From positions 310,001-374,000 of the forward strand of contig NZ_FZOL01000001.1 in the NCBI RefSeq assembly GCF_900188455.1: a stretch of 64,000 nt of DNA, given 5' to 3'. Every line of letters begins with the position of its first letter. Position 1 is the stretch's first letter. Below, in pieces: positions 1 through 8,460 of this stretch. Made by a program: the position numbers and the translations under genes. The DNA is from Pseudomonas japonica. Its GTDB lineage: Bacteria > Pseudomonadota > Gammaproteobacteria > Pseudomonadales > Pseudomonadaceae. Below the pieces are notes generated by a model. The model was not told the origin of the DNA. It worked only from the letters and a program-made list of their open reading frames with translations, and searched no databases.

Positions 1-549
1 CAGGTCGGCTACGGCAGCACCGAGGCGCTGATGTTCGATCTCACCCTGTCGGTGGCCATCGTGCTGTCGGCGCCGTTGTTCGGCCATCTGAGCGACCGTC
101 TGGGGCGGCGCGCGGTGATGGTCTTCGGCGCACTGGTCATGGCCCTGGGACTGTTCGCTTTCTTCAGCCTGGTCGGCATGAAGAGTTTCACCGTCGCGCT
201 GTTCGCCTACGGCCTGGCGGGAGCCTTGATGGGCGCGACCCAGGGACCGATCCCGGCGTTTCTCGGTGAGCAGTTCCCACGCAGCATGCGCTACTCGGGC
301 ATTTCCGCCAGCTACCAGATCGGTGCCGCGCTGGGTGGCGGAACGGCGTCGAGCATCGCCACGGCGATCCTGATTCTCACCGATCACGACCCGATGGGCG
401 TGGCCTGGTACGGGACGGCGGCGCTGGTGCTGGTGGCGGTGTGTTCGTTGCTGTTGCGCGAGACATCGCAGTTGAGCATGGAGGCGATCGATGTGCAGGG
501 ACAATCGGCGGTGACGGGCGCTGAGCGTCTTCAGGCGAGGGAAGGCTAG
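1..549 (+). CDS. MFS transporter, metabolite:H+ symporter type (C-terminal part)
   Basis: The reading frame is open from base 1, so this is the C-terminal ~182 residues of a gene that starts outside the window. It shows alternating hydrophobic membrane segments and the MFS loop motif GHLSDRLGRR between two helices, typical of the MHS (ShiA/KgtP/ProP-like) family of proton symporters for organic acids in the inner membrane. The C-terminal cytoplasmic tail is short and polar. Given the catabolic genes that follow, uptake of an acid substrate or intermediate is a reasonable inference, but the substrate-determining N-terminal half is not visible. Confidence 0.85.
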   Translation, partial: QVGYGSTEALMFDLTLSVAIVLSAPLFGHLSDRLGRRAVMVFGALVMALGLFAFFSLVGMKSFTVALFAYGLAGALMGATQGPIPAFLGEQFPRSMRYSGISASYQIGAALGGGTASSIATAILILTDHDPMGVAWYGTAALVLVAVCSLLLRETSQLSMEAIDVQGQSAVTGAERLQAREG

Positions 550-722
550 GGGACGTGGGCCCTCTCGCATGGCCCAAGCGTTGCCGGGCTACTCGACAGC
601 GCACCTTTCGGTAGTCAAGCGTCCACGCAGAATCAAACGGATTTCCGGAGTTTTGCTAGCCGAAAACCCTCGCCAGGGGGGGTGCGTTCACCTCGAAAAT
701 CGCCAAAATTCCTCGGTACCAA

Positions 723-746
723 CTATTCCTCGGCTTAGAGGAATAG
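723..746 (+). promoter_or_regulatory. Perfect 9-bp inverted repeat just upstream of the fused dehydrogenase gene
   Basis: Arms CTATTCCTC (723-731) and GAGGAATAG (738-746) are separated by 6 nt and end 18 nt before the ATG at 765, next to a purine-rich ribosome binding site. The word ATTCCTCGG also occurs once more just upstream (about 710), giving a direct repeat. It could be an operator or a leader hairpin that affects translation. No binding protein can be named. Confidence 0.45.
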
Positions 747-764
747 GAAGAGGAGGAGGAAGAA

Positions 765-3044
765 ATGCTGAAGCATGAGTGTGCCAGTTCAACTTCGCAT
801 GAAGTTTTGCCAAGCGACGAAGAGCGAGGAATGCTGCAAGAAAGCCTGCGCCGATTACTGATGCGCTTGTGGCCCGTCGATCAGGCGCTGGCGCTTGCAG
901 CCAGCCCGCGCGCCATTGCGTCGATTTGGCGGGAGTTTGCTGAGCAAGGTCTCACGAGTCTCGGCAGTGAACCTGCCGAAGGTGGTCTGCGGGAGATCGT
1001 CCTGGCCCTGGAAGAGTTGGGCCGCGCGGGGTGCCCAGCACCGCTTGTAGACGCGGTGATTGCCAACATTGTCCTGGGGTCCATGCGCAGCAATTCGGAT
1101 GAGGCGGTGTCGCTGCTGACCGCGCTTCATCAAGGCGAAGCTACCGTCAGCTTCGCCTTGGCTGGCTTCGATGGCGATCCGCATGCAGGGCGATTGCAAC
1201 TGACCAACGGGAAGTTGCAAGGCCGAGCTGCATTTATTGAGGGCGCTGCATTCGCCACCCACCTGCTGGTGCTTGCTGAACCCGGACCAATGCTGGTGAT
1301 CGTGCCACGCGATGCGCCAGGCCTAATCATTGAAGAAGCTCCTGGTTTGGCAGTCCCTCCCATGGCGACTGCACGTTTCGACCTGGAGTCCGCAAGCGCG
1401 CTTGAGCTCTCATGCGAACAAGCAGAAGACCTGCATCAGATTGCCGGGCTTGCCTTGTTGGCGCGCGCACTGGGTGCAGCCCAGCGAGGCTTCGACTTGG
1501 CCGTCGAGTACTCCAAGGAGCGACATCAGTTCGGTCAACCTATCGGCCGATTCCAGGCGTTGCAACATAAGTTCGCGAACAGCTTGATGGGGCTCGAGGC
1601 TGCGCGCTTGATGTTGCACAACGCTGCCAAAAGTTACGACTACGGTTTGGCGGAGTGGCGAACGCTCGGTGCCTGCGCGCGTGCTTTCTCCAGTCCCGCA
1701 TTGCGCCAGGTGGCGATCGAGACACATCACGTCTTTGGGGCCATTGGCTACTCGGAAGAGCATGAGGCGCCACGACACTTTCGACGTGTACATGCGGACC
1801 TGGCGCGTCATGGCGGAGTGCGTCGCGCGCGTGAACAACTGGCTCGCGCACTGATTGACCAAGGGCTGACACTTCCAGAGCACGACCTGGGGGCAGAAGG
1901 TAACGCCTTCCGCAATGAGGTTCGGGGCTGGTTGAAAGAGAACTGGGACGCCGCTAGCCAAACGCGTGGTGAAGAGCGCCCCTATGAAGAGTGGGGATTC
2001 GATACCCGCTTCACTGCGCTTTTGGGGCGCAAGGGTTGGAACAATCTGAGTTGGCCCAAGGAACACGGTGGTCAGGGACGCACACCCTACGAGCAGCTTG
2101 CCTTCATGGAAGAAGTCCAGATGGCAGGTGCACCGATGGGAGGCCGCGGTGATATCCAGGCACATGCACTGATGTCTTTCGGCTCGAGAGCGCAACAATC
2201 CGAATTCCTCCCGAAGCTTGCCTCGGGAGAGATCACCTTCTGTCTCGGCTACAGCGAACCTGGGGCGGGTTCTGATTTGGCCTCGATGCAAACAACGGCA
2301 GAGCGCGACGGTGACGAGTGGGTAATTAACGGCCAGAAGATCTGGACAACCGCCGCTGAGAAAGCAGACTTCATTTGGCTGGCCGCGCGCACCGACCGGA
2401 ACGCAGTATCGCCGCATGCAGGAATCAGCATTTTCATCGTGCCGATGAATAGCCCAGGCATAACTGTTCGCCCATCGATGGCAATGTATGGACATACGTT
2501 CTGCCAGGAGTTCTTTGACAATGTTCGAGTACCGGCGAGTGCACTTGTTGGTCATGTCAATCAAGGTTGGGAGATCTTGAGGTCGGCTCTTGCCACAGAG
2601 CGAATGATGATGGGGAGCTTCATTGCCAACGCGCGAGCGGAGTTTGAGCGACTGGTTCGGTGCATACGCATGACAAGTGAAGGCGAAGAGCAACTGGGCA
2701 GTAATGGAGCCGTTCGTGATCGCATCGGGGCACTCGCTGCGGCGGTCGAAGCAGGGCGACAATTGTTCATGAACAGTGTAGTCGCGGCCGAAAAAGGCAA
2801 AGCCCCCATCTATGAAGCAGCCATGAGTAAGGTCTACACGGGTGAGTTGCTGGAGCAGTTAGGCGAAGCCGCACTCGATATTCTAGGTGCAGGGACCATC
2901 TTGTCCGAGGATGCACCGGATGCAATCGCGGGTGGTAAGTTCGAGCAACTGCTGCGCTACTCGATTCTGGTAGTCATAGGCGGCGGCACCGCTGAAATCC
3001 AGCGTAATTTGATTTCGCAGTACGGGCTGGGTTTGCCGCGCTGA
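765..3044 (+). CDS. Fused two-domain acyl-CoA dehydrogenase (FadE34-like architecture)
   Basis: 759 residues, about twice a normal acyl-CoA dehydrogenase. Domain 1 (about 20-365) is degenerate in its N-terminal half but keeps the C-terminal FAD motifs RHQFGQPIGRFQ (253-264) and VFGAIGY (323-329). Domain 2 (about 380-759) keeps the N-terminal-half motif GYSEPGAGSD (495-504) and a C-terminal GTAEIQRN motif, but the position of the classical catalytic Glu (YEGT) is Gly. One composite FAD site assembled from two domains is typical of steroid side-chain dehydrogenases, where two subunits (alpha2beta2) or one fused protein such as mycobacterial FadE34 act on bulky acyl-CoAs. A strong purine-rich Shine-Dalgarno sequence supports the ATG. 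It is likely co-transcribed with the multifunctional enzyme downstream. The substrate is not known. Confidence 0.85.
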   Translation: MLKHECASSTSHEVLPSDEERGMLQESLRRLLMRLWPVDQALALAASPRAIASIWREFAEQGLTSLGSEPAEGGLREIVLALEELGRAGCPAPLVDAVIANIVLGSMRSNSDEAVSLLTALHQGEATVSFALAGFDGDPHAGRLQLTNGKLQGRAAFIEGAAFATHLLVLAEPGPMLVIVPRDAPGLIIEEAPGLAVPPMATARFDLESASALELSCEQAEDLHQIAGLALLARALGAAQRGFDLAVEYSKERHQFGQPIGRFQALQHKFANSLMGLEAARLMLHNAAKSYDYGLAEWRTLGACARAFSSPALRQVAIETHHVFGAIGYSEEHEAPRHFRRVHADLARHGGVRRAREQLARALIDQGLTLPEHDLGAEGNAFRNEVRGWLKENWDAASQTRGEERPYEEWGFDTRFTALLGRKGWNNLSWPKEHGGQGRTPYEQLAFMEEVQMAGAPMGGRGDIQAHALMSFGSRAQQSEFLPKLASGEITFCLGYSEPGAGSDLASMQTTAERDGDEWVINGQKIWTTAAEKADFIWLAARTDRNAVSPHAGISIFIVPMNSPGITVRPSMAMYGHTFCQEFFDNVRVPASALVGHVNQGWEILRSALATERMMMGSFIANARAEFERLVRCIRMTSEGEEQLGSNGAVRDRIGALAAAVEAGRQLFMNSVVAAEKGKAPIYEAAMSKVYTGELLEQLGEAALDILGAGTILSEDAPDAIAGGKFEQLLRYSILVVIGGGTAEIQRNLISQYGLGLPR

Positions 3045-3292
3045 GTCAGAGACGAACAATGACTCATGAAGTATGTCAGTGGATGATCACCAAACAGCCG
3101 ATGTACCGATGATCGGCCTGAAACTGAGTTCGCTCATCGCATAAGACAAGCCGTGCGCCGCGCGCCACCTCGTGGATGGCGAGAGGGCGGCCTTGGTAGC
3201 CAGGCCGGCCAGTGCCGGGCGAGGACCGGGCTGCGCTTCGACATGCGGAACAACCCATTCAGAAAGTCAGTTCACCGTCCTAAGGACCCCTA

Positions 3293-5404
3293 ATGAGCGA
3301 CCTGATCCACTACCGCGTCGAAGACGGCCTGGCCCTGATCGGCCTGGCCCGCCTACCCGTCAACGCCCTGGGACACCCCTTGCGTGTCGCCCTCCTCGAA
3401 GCCTGTGTGCGCGCTGCCGCTGACGCCCGCGTGCAGGCCATCATCCTCCACGGCGAGCACGGCCTTTTCAGCGCCGGTGCTGATATCACCGAGTTTGGCA
3501 GCGACGCCACCTTCACTGCCCCGGACCTCCCAGGCTTGCTCGTGCGCCTGACCGAGATCCAAAAGCCGCTGATAGCCGCTATCGGCACCCTCGCCCTCGG
3601 TGGCGGTCTGGAACTGGCCCTGGCCTGTGGCTATCGCGTTGGTGAGCCGAATGCTCGCCTCGGCCTGCCGGAGATAAACCTCGGCCTGTTGCCCGGCGCC
3701 GGTGGTACCCAGCGGCTTCCGCGCCTGATCGGCGTTGAGCCCGGCTTGGACATGATGATCTCCGGCGAGCCAATCACTGCCAGCCGTGCCCTTGAGCTGG
3801 GCCTGCTCGACCGCGTGGCGGGCAGCTCCGAGAGCCTGCTCGGTGACGCCCAGGCGTTCGCTCGTGAACTGCTTGCCCAGAGCGCCCAACCACAACGGGT
3901 CGGTCGTTTTGCCAATCCGGCCGAAAGCGTGGGGGCTGATTTCTTCGCCGAGTTCCGTGCCGTCAATGGTGCGCGCTGGAGGGGCCGTCTGGCTCCGCGC
4001 CTGGTTCTGGCCGCGGTGGAAGCCGCCTGCACCCTGCCACTGGCTGAGGGGCTGCTTCGTGAGCACGTGCTGTTCAAGGAGGCCGAAGCCTCCAGGCAGT
4101 CGGCCGCATTGCGCCATGTGTTCTTCGCCGAGCGCGAAGCCGGGCGGATTCCGGGCATCGGCAAGGACACCCCGCTGCGCAGGATCGACAAGGTGGCGGT
4201 GATTGGTGCCGGCACTATGGGCGGTGGCATCGCCATGAACTTCGCCAACGCAGGCATTCCGGTGGCCCTGCTCGAGCTCAAGGCCGAGGCATTGGAGCGA
4301 GGTCTGGCAAACATCCGAAGGAACTACGAGGTCAGCGTCAAGCGCGGCAAGCTGACCTCCGCACAACTGGAACGGCGCATGGACATGCTGTTCGGTACTC
4401 TCGACTACGCCGACCTCGCTGACGCCGATCTGGTGATCGAGGCGGTGTTCGAAAAGATGGAGATCAAGCAGCAGGTATTCCGTACCCTTGATCGGGTTTG
4501 CAAACCGGGCGCCATACTCGCCAGCAACACCTCGTCGCTCGACGTCGATGTCATCGCGGCGACCACCTCCCGCCCGCAGGATGTGATCGGCCTGCACTTT
4601 TTCAGTCCGGCCAACGTCATGCGCCTGCTCGAAGTGGTTCGCGGAAAAGTCACCGCGCCGGATGTCCTGGCGACCACCATGCAGATCGCCAAGCGTGTCG
4701 GCAAACTGCCGGTGATCTCCGGCGTTTGCTTCGGTTTCATCGGCAACCGCATGCTCGAGCCCTACGCTCGCGAGGCACATCGCTTGGTTCTGGAGGGAGC
4801 GACACCCGCGCAGGTGGACAAGGTGCTTACCGACCTCGATCTGAACATGGGGGTGTTCAGCATGCTGGATCTGGCCGGCATCGATGTGAACTTCCTGGTA
4901 CGAGACTCGAATCGCGCCGCGATCGCCCATGACGAAAGCTACTGTCGTCTCGGGGACGAACTTTATGCCCTGGATCGATACGGACAGAAGACCGGACGCG
5001 GCTTCTATCGCTATGAAGGCCGAAATCGCCAGGATGATTACGAGGTGATTGCTCTGGCAGAACGCCTGGCTGGCGAGCTGCGGGTTCCCCGACGCCCCAT
5101 CGATGACTCGCAGATTCATGACCGCTGCCTGTTCAGTTTGATCAACGAAGGCATACAGCTGCTGGACGAAGGCATTGCCCTGCGCTCCAGTGACATCGAC
5201 CTGGTGTGGATCAACGGCTACGGCTTCCCCGCCCACCTCGGTGGCCCAATGCACTATGCCGAGTTGCTCGGCCTGGACAAGGTGCTTGCCGGCATCCGGC
5301 ACTATCGCCAGGCGCTTGGTAGCTATGGAGAGATGTGGTTCCAGCCGGCATCGCTACTGGAGCGGCTGGTCGCTGCAGGAAAGACCCGCATCGAGAAAAT
5401 CTGA
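3293..5404 (+). CDS. Bifunctional enoyl-CoA hydratase / 3-hydroxyacyl-CoA dehydrogenase
   Basis: 703 residues with the FadB/peroxisomal multifunctional-enzyme-1 order. The crotonase domain (about 1-190) has oxyanion-hole segments AGADITEF (61-68) and ALGGGLEL (101-108) and first catalytic Glu in LGLPE (127); the second acid, Glu in FadB, appears as Asp (153). The NAD-binding Rossmann motif is VAVIGAGTMGGG (301-312), followed by the dehydrogenase catalytic His in GLHFFSP (435) and two C-terminal 3HCDH domains. It hydrates trans-2-enoyl-CoA and oxidises the 3-hydroxyacyl-CoA with NAD in the cytosol, the steps after the upstream dehydrogenase. AAGGA lies before the ATG. No separate FadA partner is adjacent, so the thiolytic step must come from another thiolase such as the one at 24.3-25.5 kb. 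Confidence 0.93.
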   Translation: MSDLIHYRVEDGLALIGLARLPVNALGHPLRVALLEACVRAAADARVQAIILHGEHGLFSAGADITEFGSDATFTAPDLPGLLVRLTEIQKPLIAAIGTLALGGGLELALACGYRVGEPNARLGLPEINLGLLPGAGGTQRLPRLIGVEPGLDMMISGEPITASRALELGLLDRVAGSSESLLGDAQAFARELLAQSAQPQRVGRFANPAESVGADFFAEFRAVNGARWRGRLAPRLVLAAVEAACTLPLAEGLLREHVLFKEAEASRQSAALRHVFFAEREAGRIPGIGKDTPLRRIDKVAVIGAGTMGGGIAMNFANAGIPVALLELKAEALERGLANIRRNYEVSVKRGKLTSAQLERRMDMLFGTLDYADLADADLVIEAVFEKMEIKQQVFRTLDRVCKPGAILASNTSSLDVDVIAATTSRPQDVIGLHFFSPANVMRLLEVVRGKVTAPDVLATTMQIAKRVGKLPVISGVCFGFIGNRMLEPYAREAHRLVLEGATPAQVDKVLTDLDLNMGVFSMLDLAGIDVNFLVRDSNRAAIAHDESYCRLGDELYALDRYGQKTGRGFYRYEGRNRQDDYEVIALAERLAGELRVPRRPIDDSQIHDRCLFSLINEGIQLLDEGIALRSSDIDLVWINGYGFPAHLGGPMHYAELLGLDKVLAGIRHYRQALGSYGEMWFQPASLLERLVAAGKTRIEKI

Positions 5405-5532
5405 ATTGCTCCGGGTTTGGCCGGCAGCCCCTTCCCGACGGGATACTCGATTCATGAGCGCTCGAGGGCGAGCGTGCCCTGCAAGTCGTCAAGCGGCCGC
5501 TTGGTCATAGCGCAATATGCACTTCGCCCGCG

Positions 5533-5569
5533 GGGCAACGACGTCGCACAGCCGATGACGTCGTTGCCC
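5533..5569. terminator. Strong hairpin between convergent genes
   Basis: Perfect 13-bp stem (5533-5545 with 5557-5569) and 11-nt loop, midway between the multifunctional enzyme gene (ends 5404) and the convergent LuxR gene (ends 5603). There is no clear T-tract on either side, so bidirectional termination is inferred from position and stem strength. Confidence 0.5.
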
Positions 5570-5602
5570 AGCAGCACATGCGCCAGAGTCGCCGCCAGTG
5601 GC

Positions 5603-8281
5603 TCAATCGATTAGGCCACGTTTGCGAGCGGCCACCACTGCATCATAGCGACTCGAAACGCCGAGCTTGCCGAAGATGCCCTTCAGGTTCCATTTCACTG
5701 TTTCCAGTGTGATGTTCAGGGTCAGTGCAATCCGCTTGTTCGACATGGACTGCCCAAGCAGGCACAGAATCTCGATTTCGCGCGGTTTGAGTCCTAGATT
5801 GTGCTCCTCGGCCTTGTTGTCTTTGGTCGTGGTCAGTGTTGAGCAATCGGCATCGCCAACGCGCACGACTTTGGCCAGGTACTCGCTTATACCATCGGGC
5901 TCTAACGTCGGTTGCAGCTTGCGCAAGGCGAGAACAACCGAATCGCCTTCATCCAGCAATGTGCGTACGAGACCCAGGCGCTTCGCAGCTTCGACACCGG
6001 CTACCAGGCAGTTCCTCGAGTCTGAGGCGCGTCCCAGATAGGTGAGCGCGACACCGGAAATCAAGTCGGCCAGCACCAGGCTCTTCTGACGGGAAAATGC
6101 GATTCCATGGCGTCGCACTCCCTGAATGCAGGTCAATACATGTTCCCACTGGCCAAGTTTGAGAGCGAGACGGGCGGCCGCCAACGCAGCGATGGAGTCG
6201 ATCTCGGCCATGAAGCCTTCCGCGTTACGATGACGATCGGCCAGTTCGTTGAGTTCGGTCTGCAACTCCTGAGCGGCATCCAAGTGATTCAGCAGCAAAT
6301 GCAAACGTGCCTGTTCAGCCAGTACATGGGCAAGAGGTCGATCCAGGGCTTGCTCGCGGCAGTGGTCCTCGTCCTCGCTCAACACGTGCAGCGCCTCCTG
6401 TGGGGAGGTCTGCATGGCAACGAGCCGGCTACGTACTATCAGGGCGCGGATCATTGGCTCAGGCGATGAGAAGCGCAGCAGGTCCAGGCGGTTGGCCAGC
6501 ACTTCATGAGCCTCGCTGAGGCGGTCTGCTTCGTAGTACGCGTCGGAAGTGAATGCCGCGCAATTGACCGCAGACACCGAGCGCCGGCCATTAGCCTGCT
6601 CGGCTCGAACGACGAGGGCGCTGCCGATGCGGATTGCCTTGCGGTATGTTCCCTCCAGGAGGTAGCTGAGCAGCAGCGTCGATTCTGCAACCAGCGCCAT
6701 ATCATCGAGCAGTTCAGCCCGCGGCAACCGCGCAACATTACGATGCAGTGCTCGTGCATCCGCATAACGTCCGGCAGCACAGTAGGCCAGGCTGAGGACG
6801 GCCAGGTGTGCTTGACGAAGAAATCGATCCTTGAGCGTATTGAAGTCTGAAGTCGCAACAAGAGACAACGCGGCGTCGGTGTCATCACGCTGCAGGGCGA
6901 TGCTTGCCCGAAGGTAGCGCGTATGTAGGGCGAATTCAGAGTGTACTTGCTGGAGTCGGTTCAGCCAGGCTTGCGCGTCTCGCCAGTGGCAAGTTGCAAC
7001 CAGGGCCCAGCATCCAAATATCAGCAGTCTGGGGTGCTCCATCAGGACGTCGGCCGAGAGTTGATTCATCCAGCGCTGCAGCGTGCTGATAAAGCTCATG
7101 CTGCGGATTGGCAGGTCTGCACATTCGGCGAGGCGTGCGGCGGCCTGAAGATCATTGGCATGGTAGGCGTGTCGCAAGGCTTCGGTCAGCGATCCGTGCC
7201 GCTCGAACCAGTAGCTCGCCCGAGAGTGAATCTTGCGCATCAGCTCCGGGTTGCGCGCCGATAGTCTTTCCTGGAGGAAGTTCGCGAACAAGGGGTGCAG
7301 GCGATACCAAGGGGATGGACTATCCAGTTCCACAGGGAGCAGGAGCAGGTTGTCCCGCTCGAGTTGATCCAGCAAGGTCCTGGCCTGCGGGTCGTCGGAG
7401 ACGCATTGGGCCAGGTCGGCATTGAAGCGTCGGCAGATGGAGATCATCTCGAGGAAATCAGCAACATTCTGGGGGAGGTCGCGCATCACATCTTCCGACA
7501 GGTAGCGCTGCAGGTGGTTGCGTTGAAGCAGCATCTGGGAAAGCCCAGTCCGATTCGTCGGGTCTCGTTTGAGCCTGATGCAGATCATCTGTACGCACAT
7601 AGGCCAACCATCCGTGATCTCGTGAATCAGTCGCATGTCATCGGGCGTAACATCACCCAGGTGTTTGCCGAGAAAATCCTGGGTCTCATGAAAGTCGAAG
7701 GGTAATTCGGGGAAAGAAATCTCCGTCAACTCGCCTGTCATGCGCATGCGGCCGATCGTCAGCGGCGGGTGTGTCCTTGAGGCAAGAATCAGGTGCAGTT
7801 CATCTGGACCATGATCGAGGAGACCCTGGATAAGCGCATGTGTCGACGCGTCATCGGCATGGTGGTAGTCATCAATGAATAGAAAGATGTCCTTACCGTA
7901 CTGGCACACGGCGTCGATGATGGTTGCGACGGTGCTGGCTACAGGAAGCTCTGCCCGTGCTTCAGACGGCAGTGCGGTCCCGGTGTCGACAGGCAGCCCC
8001 GCCTGCTGGAGTGCCCCCATGAGATAGGTGCGGAACTGGGGTAGTTGCTGCTCTTCGGGGGACAGGGATAGCCAGCAGACGTGCTCGCCGCGCTTCAACA
8101 GTTCCTGGCGCCACTGGGCAAGCAAGGTCGTCTTACCGAAACCCGCACTCCCGCACACCAGCGTCAACCGGCAATCCTGTGATTCCTTCAATCGCGAGAG
8201 CAGTTTACTTCGCGGCGTTGTTTGCGGGCTGATGCGTGGCGGCGCGAATTTAGTGGGAATGAGCAGGCTATCAAGGGACAA
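5603..8281 (-). CDS. MalT/AlkS-type LuxR-family ATP-dependent transcriptional activator
   Basis: 892 residues. An N-terminal STAND/NB-ARC-like NTPase has Walker A GSAGFGKTT (44-52) and a Walker-B-like FLFIDDY, the middle is a long helical TPR-like sensor, and the last ~65 residues are a LuxR helix-turn-helix (LKPREIEILCLLGQS ... NKRIA ... TVKWNLKGIFGKL). This layout is that of MalT and the alkane regulator AlkS, which bind an inducer and ATP, oligomerise and activate promoters. The start is TTG at 8279-8281, preceded by GGAAGGAG with good spacing. The gene is divergent from the acyl-CoA ligase at 8526, with a 19-bp motif (8359-8377) between them. It is the best candidate to control the catabolic operons through that motif (inference). 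Confidence 0.9.
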   Translation of the reverse strand: MSLDSLLIPTKFAPPRISPQTTPRSKLLSRLKESQDCRLTLVCGSAGFGKTTLLAQWRQELLKRGEHVCWLSLSPEEQQLPQFRTYLMGALQQAGLPVDTGTALPSEARAELPVASTVATIIDAVCQYGKDIFLFIDDYHHADDASTHALIQGLLDHGPDELHLILASRTHPPLTIGRMRMTGELTEISFPELPFDFHETQDFLGKHLGDVTPDDMRLIHEITDGWPMCVQMICIRLKRDPTNRTGLSQMLLQRNHLQRYLSEDVMRDLPQNVADFLEMISICRRFNADLAQCVSDDPQARTLLDQLERDNLLLLPVELDSPSPWYRLHPLFANFLQERLSARNPELMRKIHSRASYWFERHGSLTEALRHAYHANDLQAAARLAECADLPIRSMSFISTLQRWMNQLSADVLMEHPRLLIFGCWALVATCHWRDAQAWLNRLQQVHSEFALHTRYLRASIALQRDDTDAALSLVATSDFNTLKDRFLRQAHLAVLSLAYCAAGRYADARALHRNVARLPRAELLDDMALVAESTLLLSYLLEGTYRKAIRIGSALVVRAEQANGRRSVSAVNCAAFTSDAYYEADRLSEAHEVLANRLDLLRFSSPEPMIRALIVRSRLVAMQTSPQEALHVLSEDEDHCREQALDRPLAHVLAEQARLHLLLNHLDAAQELQTELNELADRHRNAEGFMAEIDSIAALAAARLALKLGQWEHVLTCIQGVRRHGIAFSRQKSLVLADLISGVALTYLGRASDSRNCLVAGVEAAKRLGLVRTLLDEGDSVVLALRKLQPTLEPDGISEYLAKVVRVGDADCSTLTTTKDNKAEEHNLGLKPREIEILCLLGQSMSNKRIALTLNITLETVKWNLKGIFGKLGVSSRYDAVVAARKRGLID

Positions 8282-8358
8282 GTGAAAGACTCCTTCCGAT
8301 CAGTTCTATTTTGATCTTACAGTGGGGATGCCCTAGCGTCCCTCCAGTCTCATAGAAT

Positions 8359-8377
8359 CCACTCACTATGAGGGGTG
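8359..8377 (+). promoter_or_regulatory. Conserved 19-bp motif CCACTC-N5-GAGGGGTG (copy 1)
   Basis: Lies in the divergent interval between the LuxR gene (77 nt from its TTG) and the ligase (148 nt from its ATG). The same 14 fixed bases with identical 5-nt spacer recur at 35840-35858 and 39442-39460 on the other strand, and a weaker form at 30650-30668. In each case the orientation toward the downstream gene is the same. A regulator binding site is inferred. Confidence 0.6.
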
Positions 8378-8460
8378 TGCATGATCAGTAGCAGTAGCAC
8401 CATCAGTTCAAGTCCTGCAAACGCGAAGGTCGGGATGACCAAGCGAGCTTTGGCATCCTC

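Noticed and set aside
1410..2762. Long open frame on the minus strand inside the fused dehydrogenase gene
   Set aside because: Composition is Cys/His/Arg-rich and shows no family motifs; it is a shadow of a high-GC gene. The same applies to 3353-5302 (minus), 8403-9929 (minus), 53490-55535 (minus) and 56456-58261 (plus).
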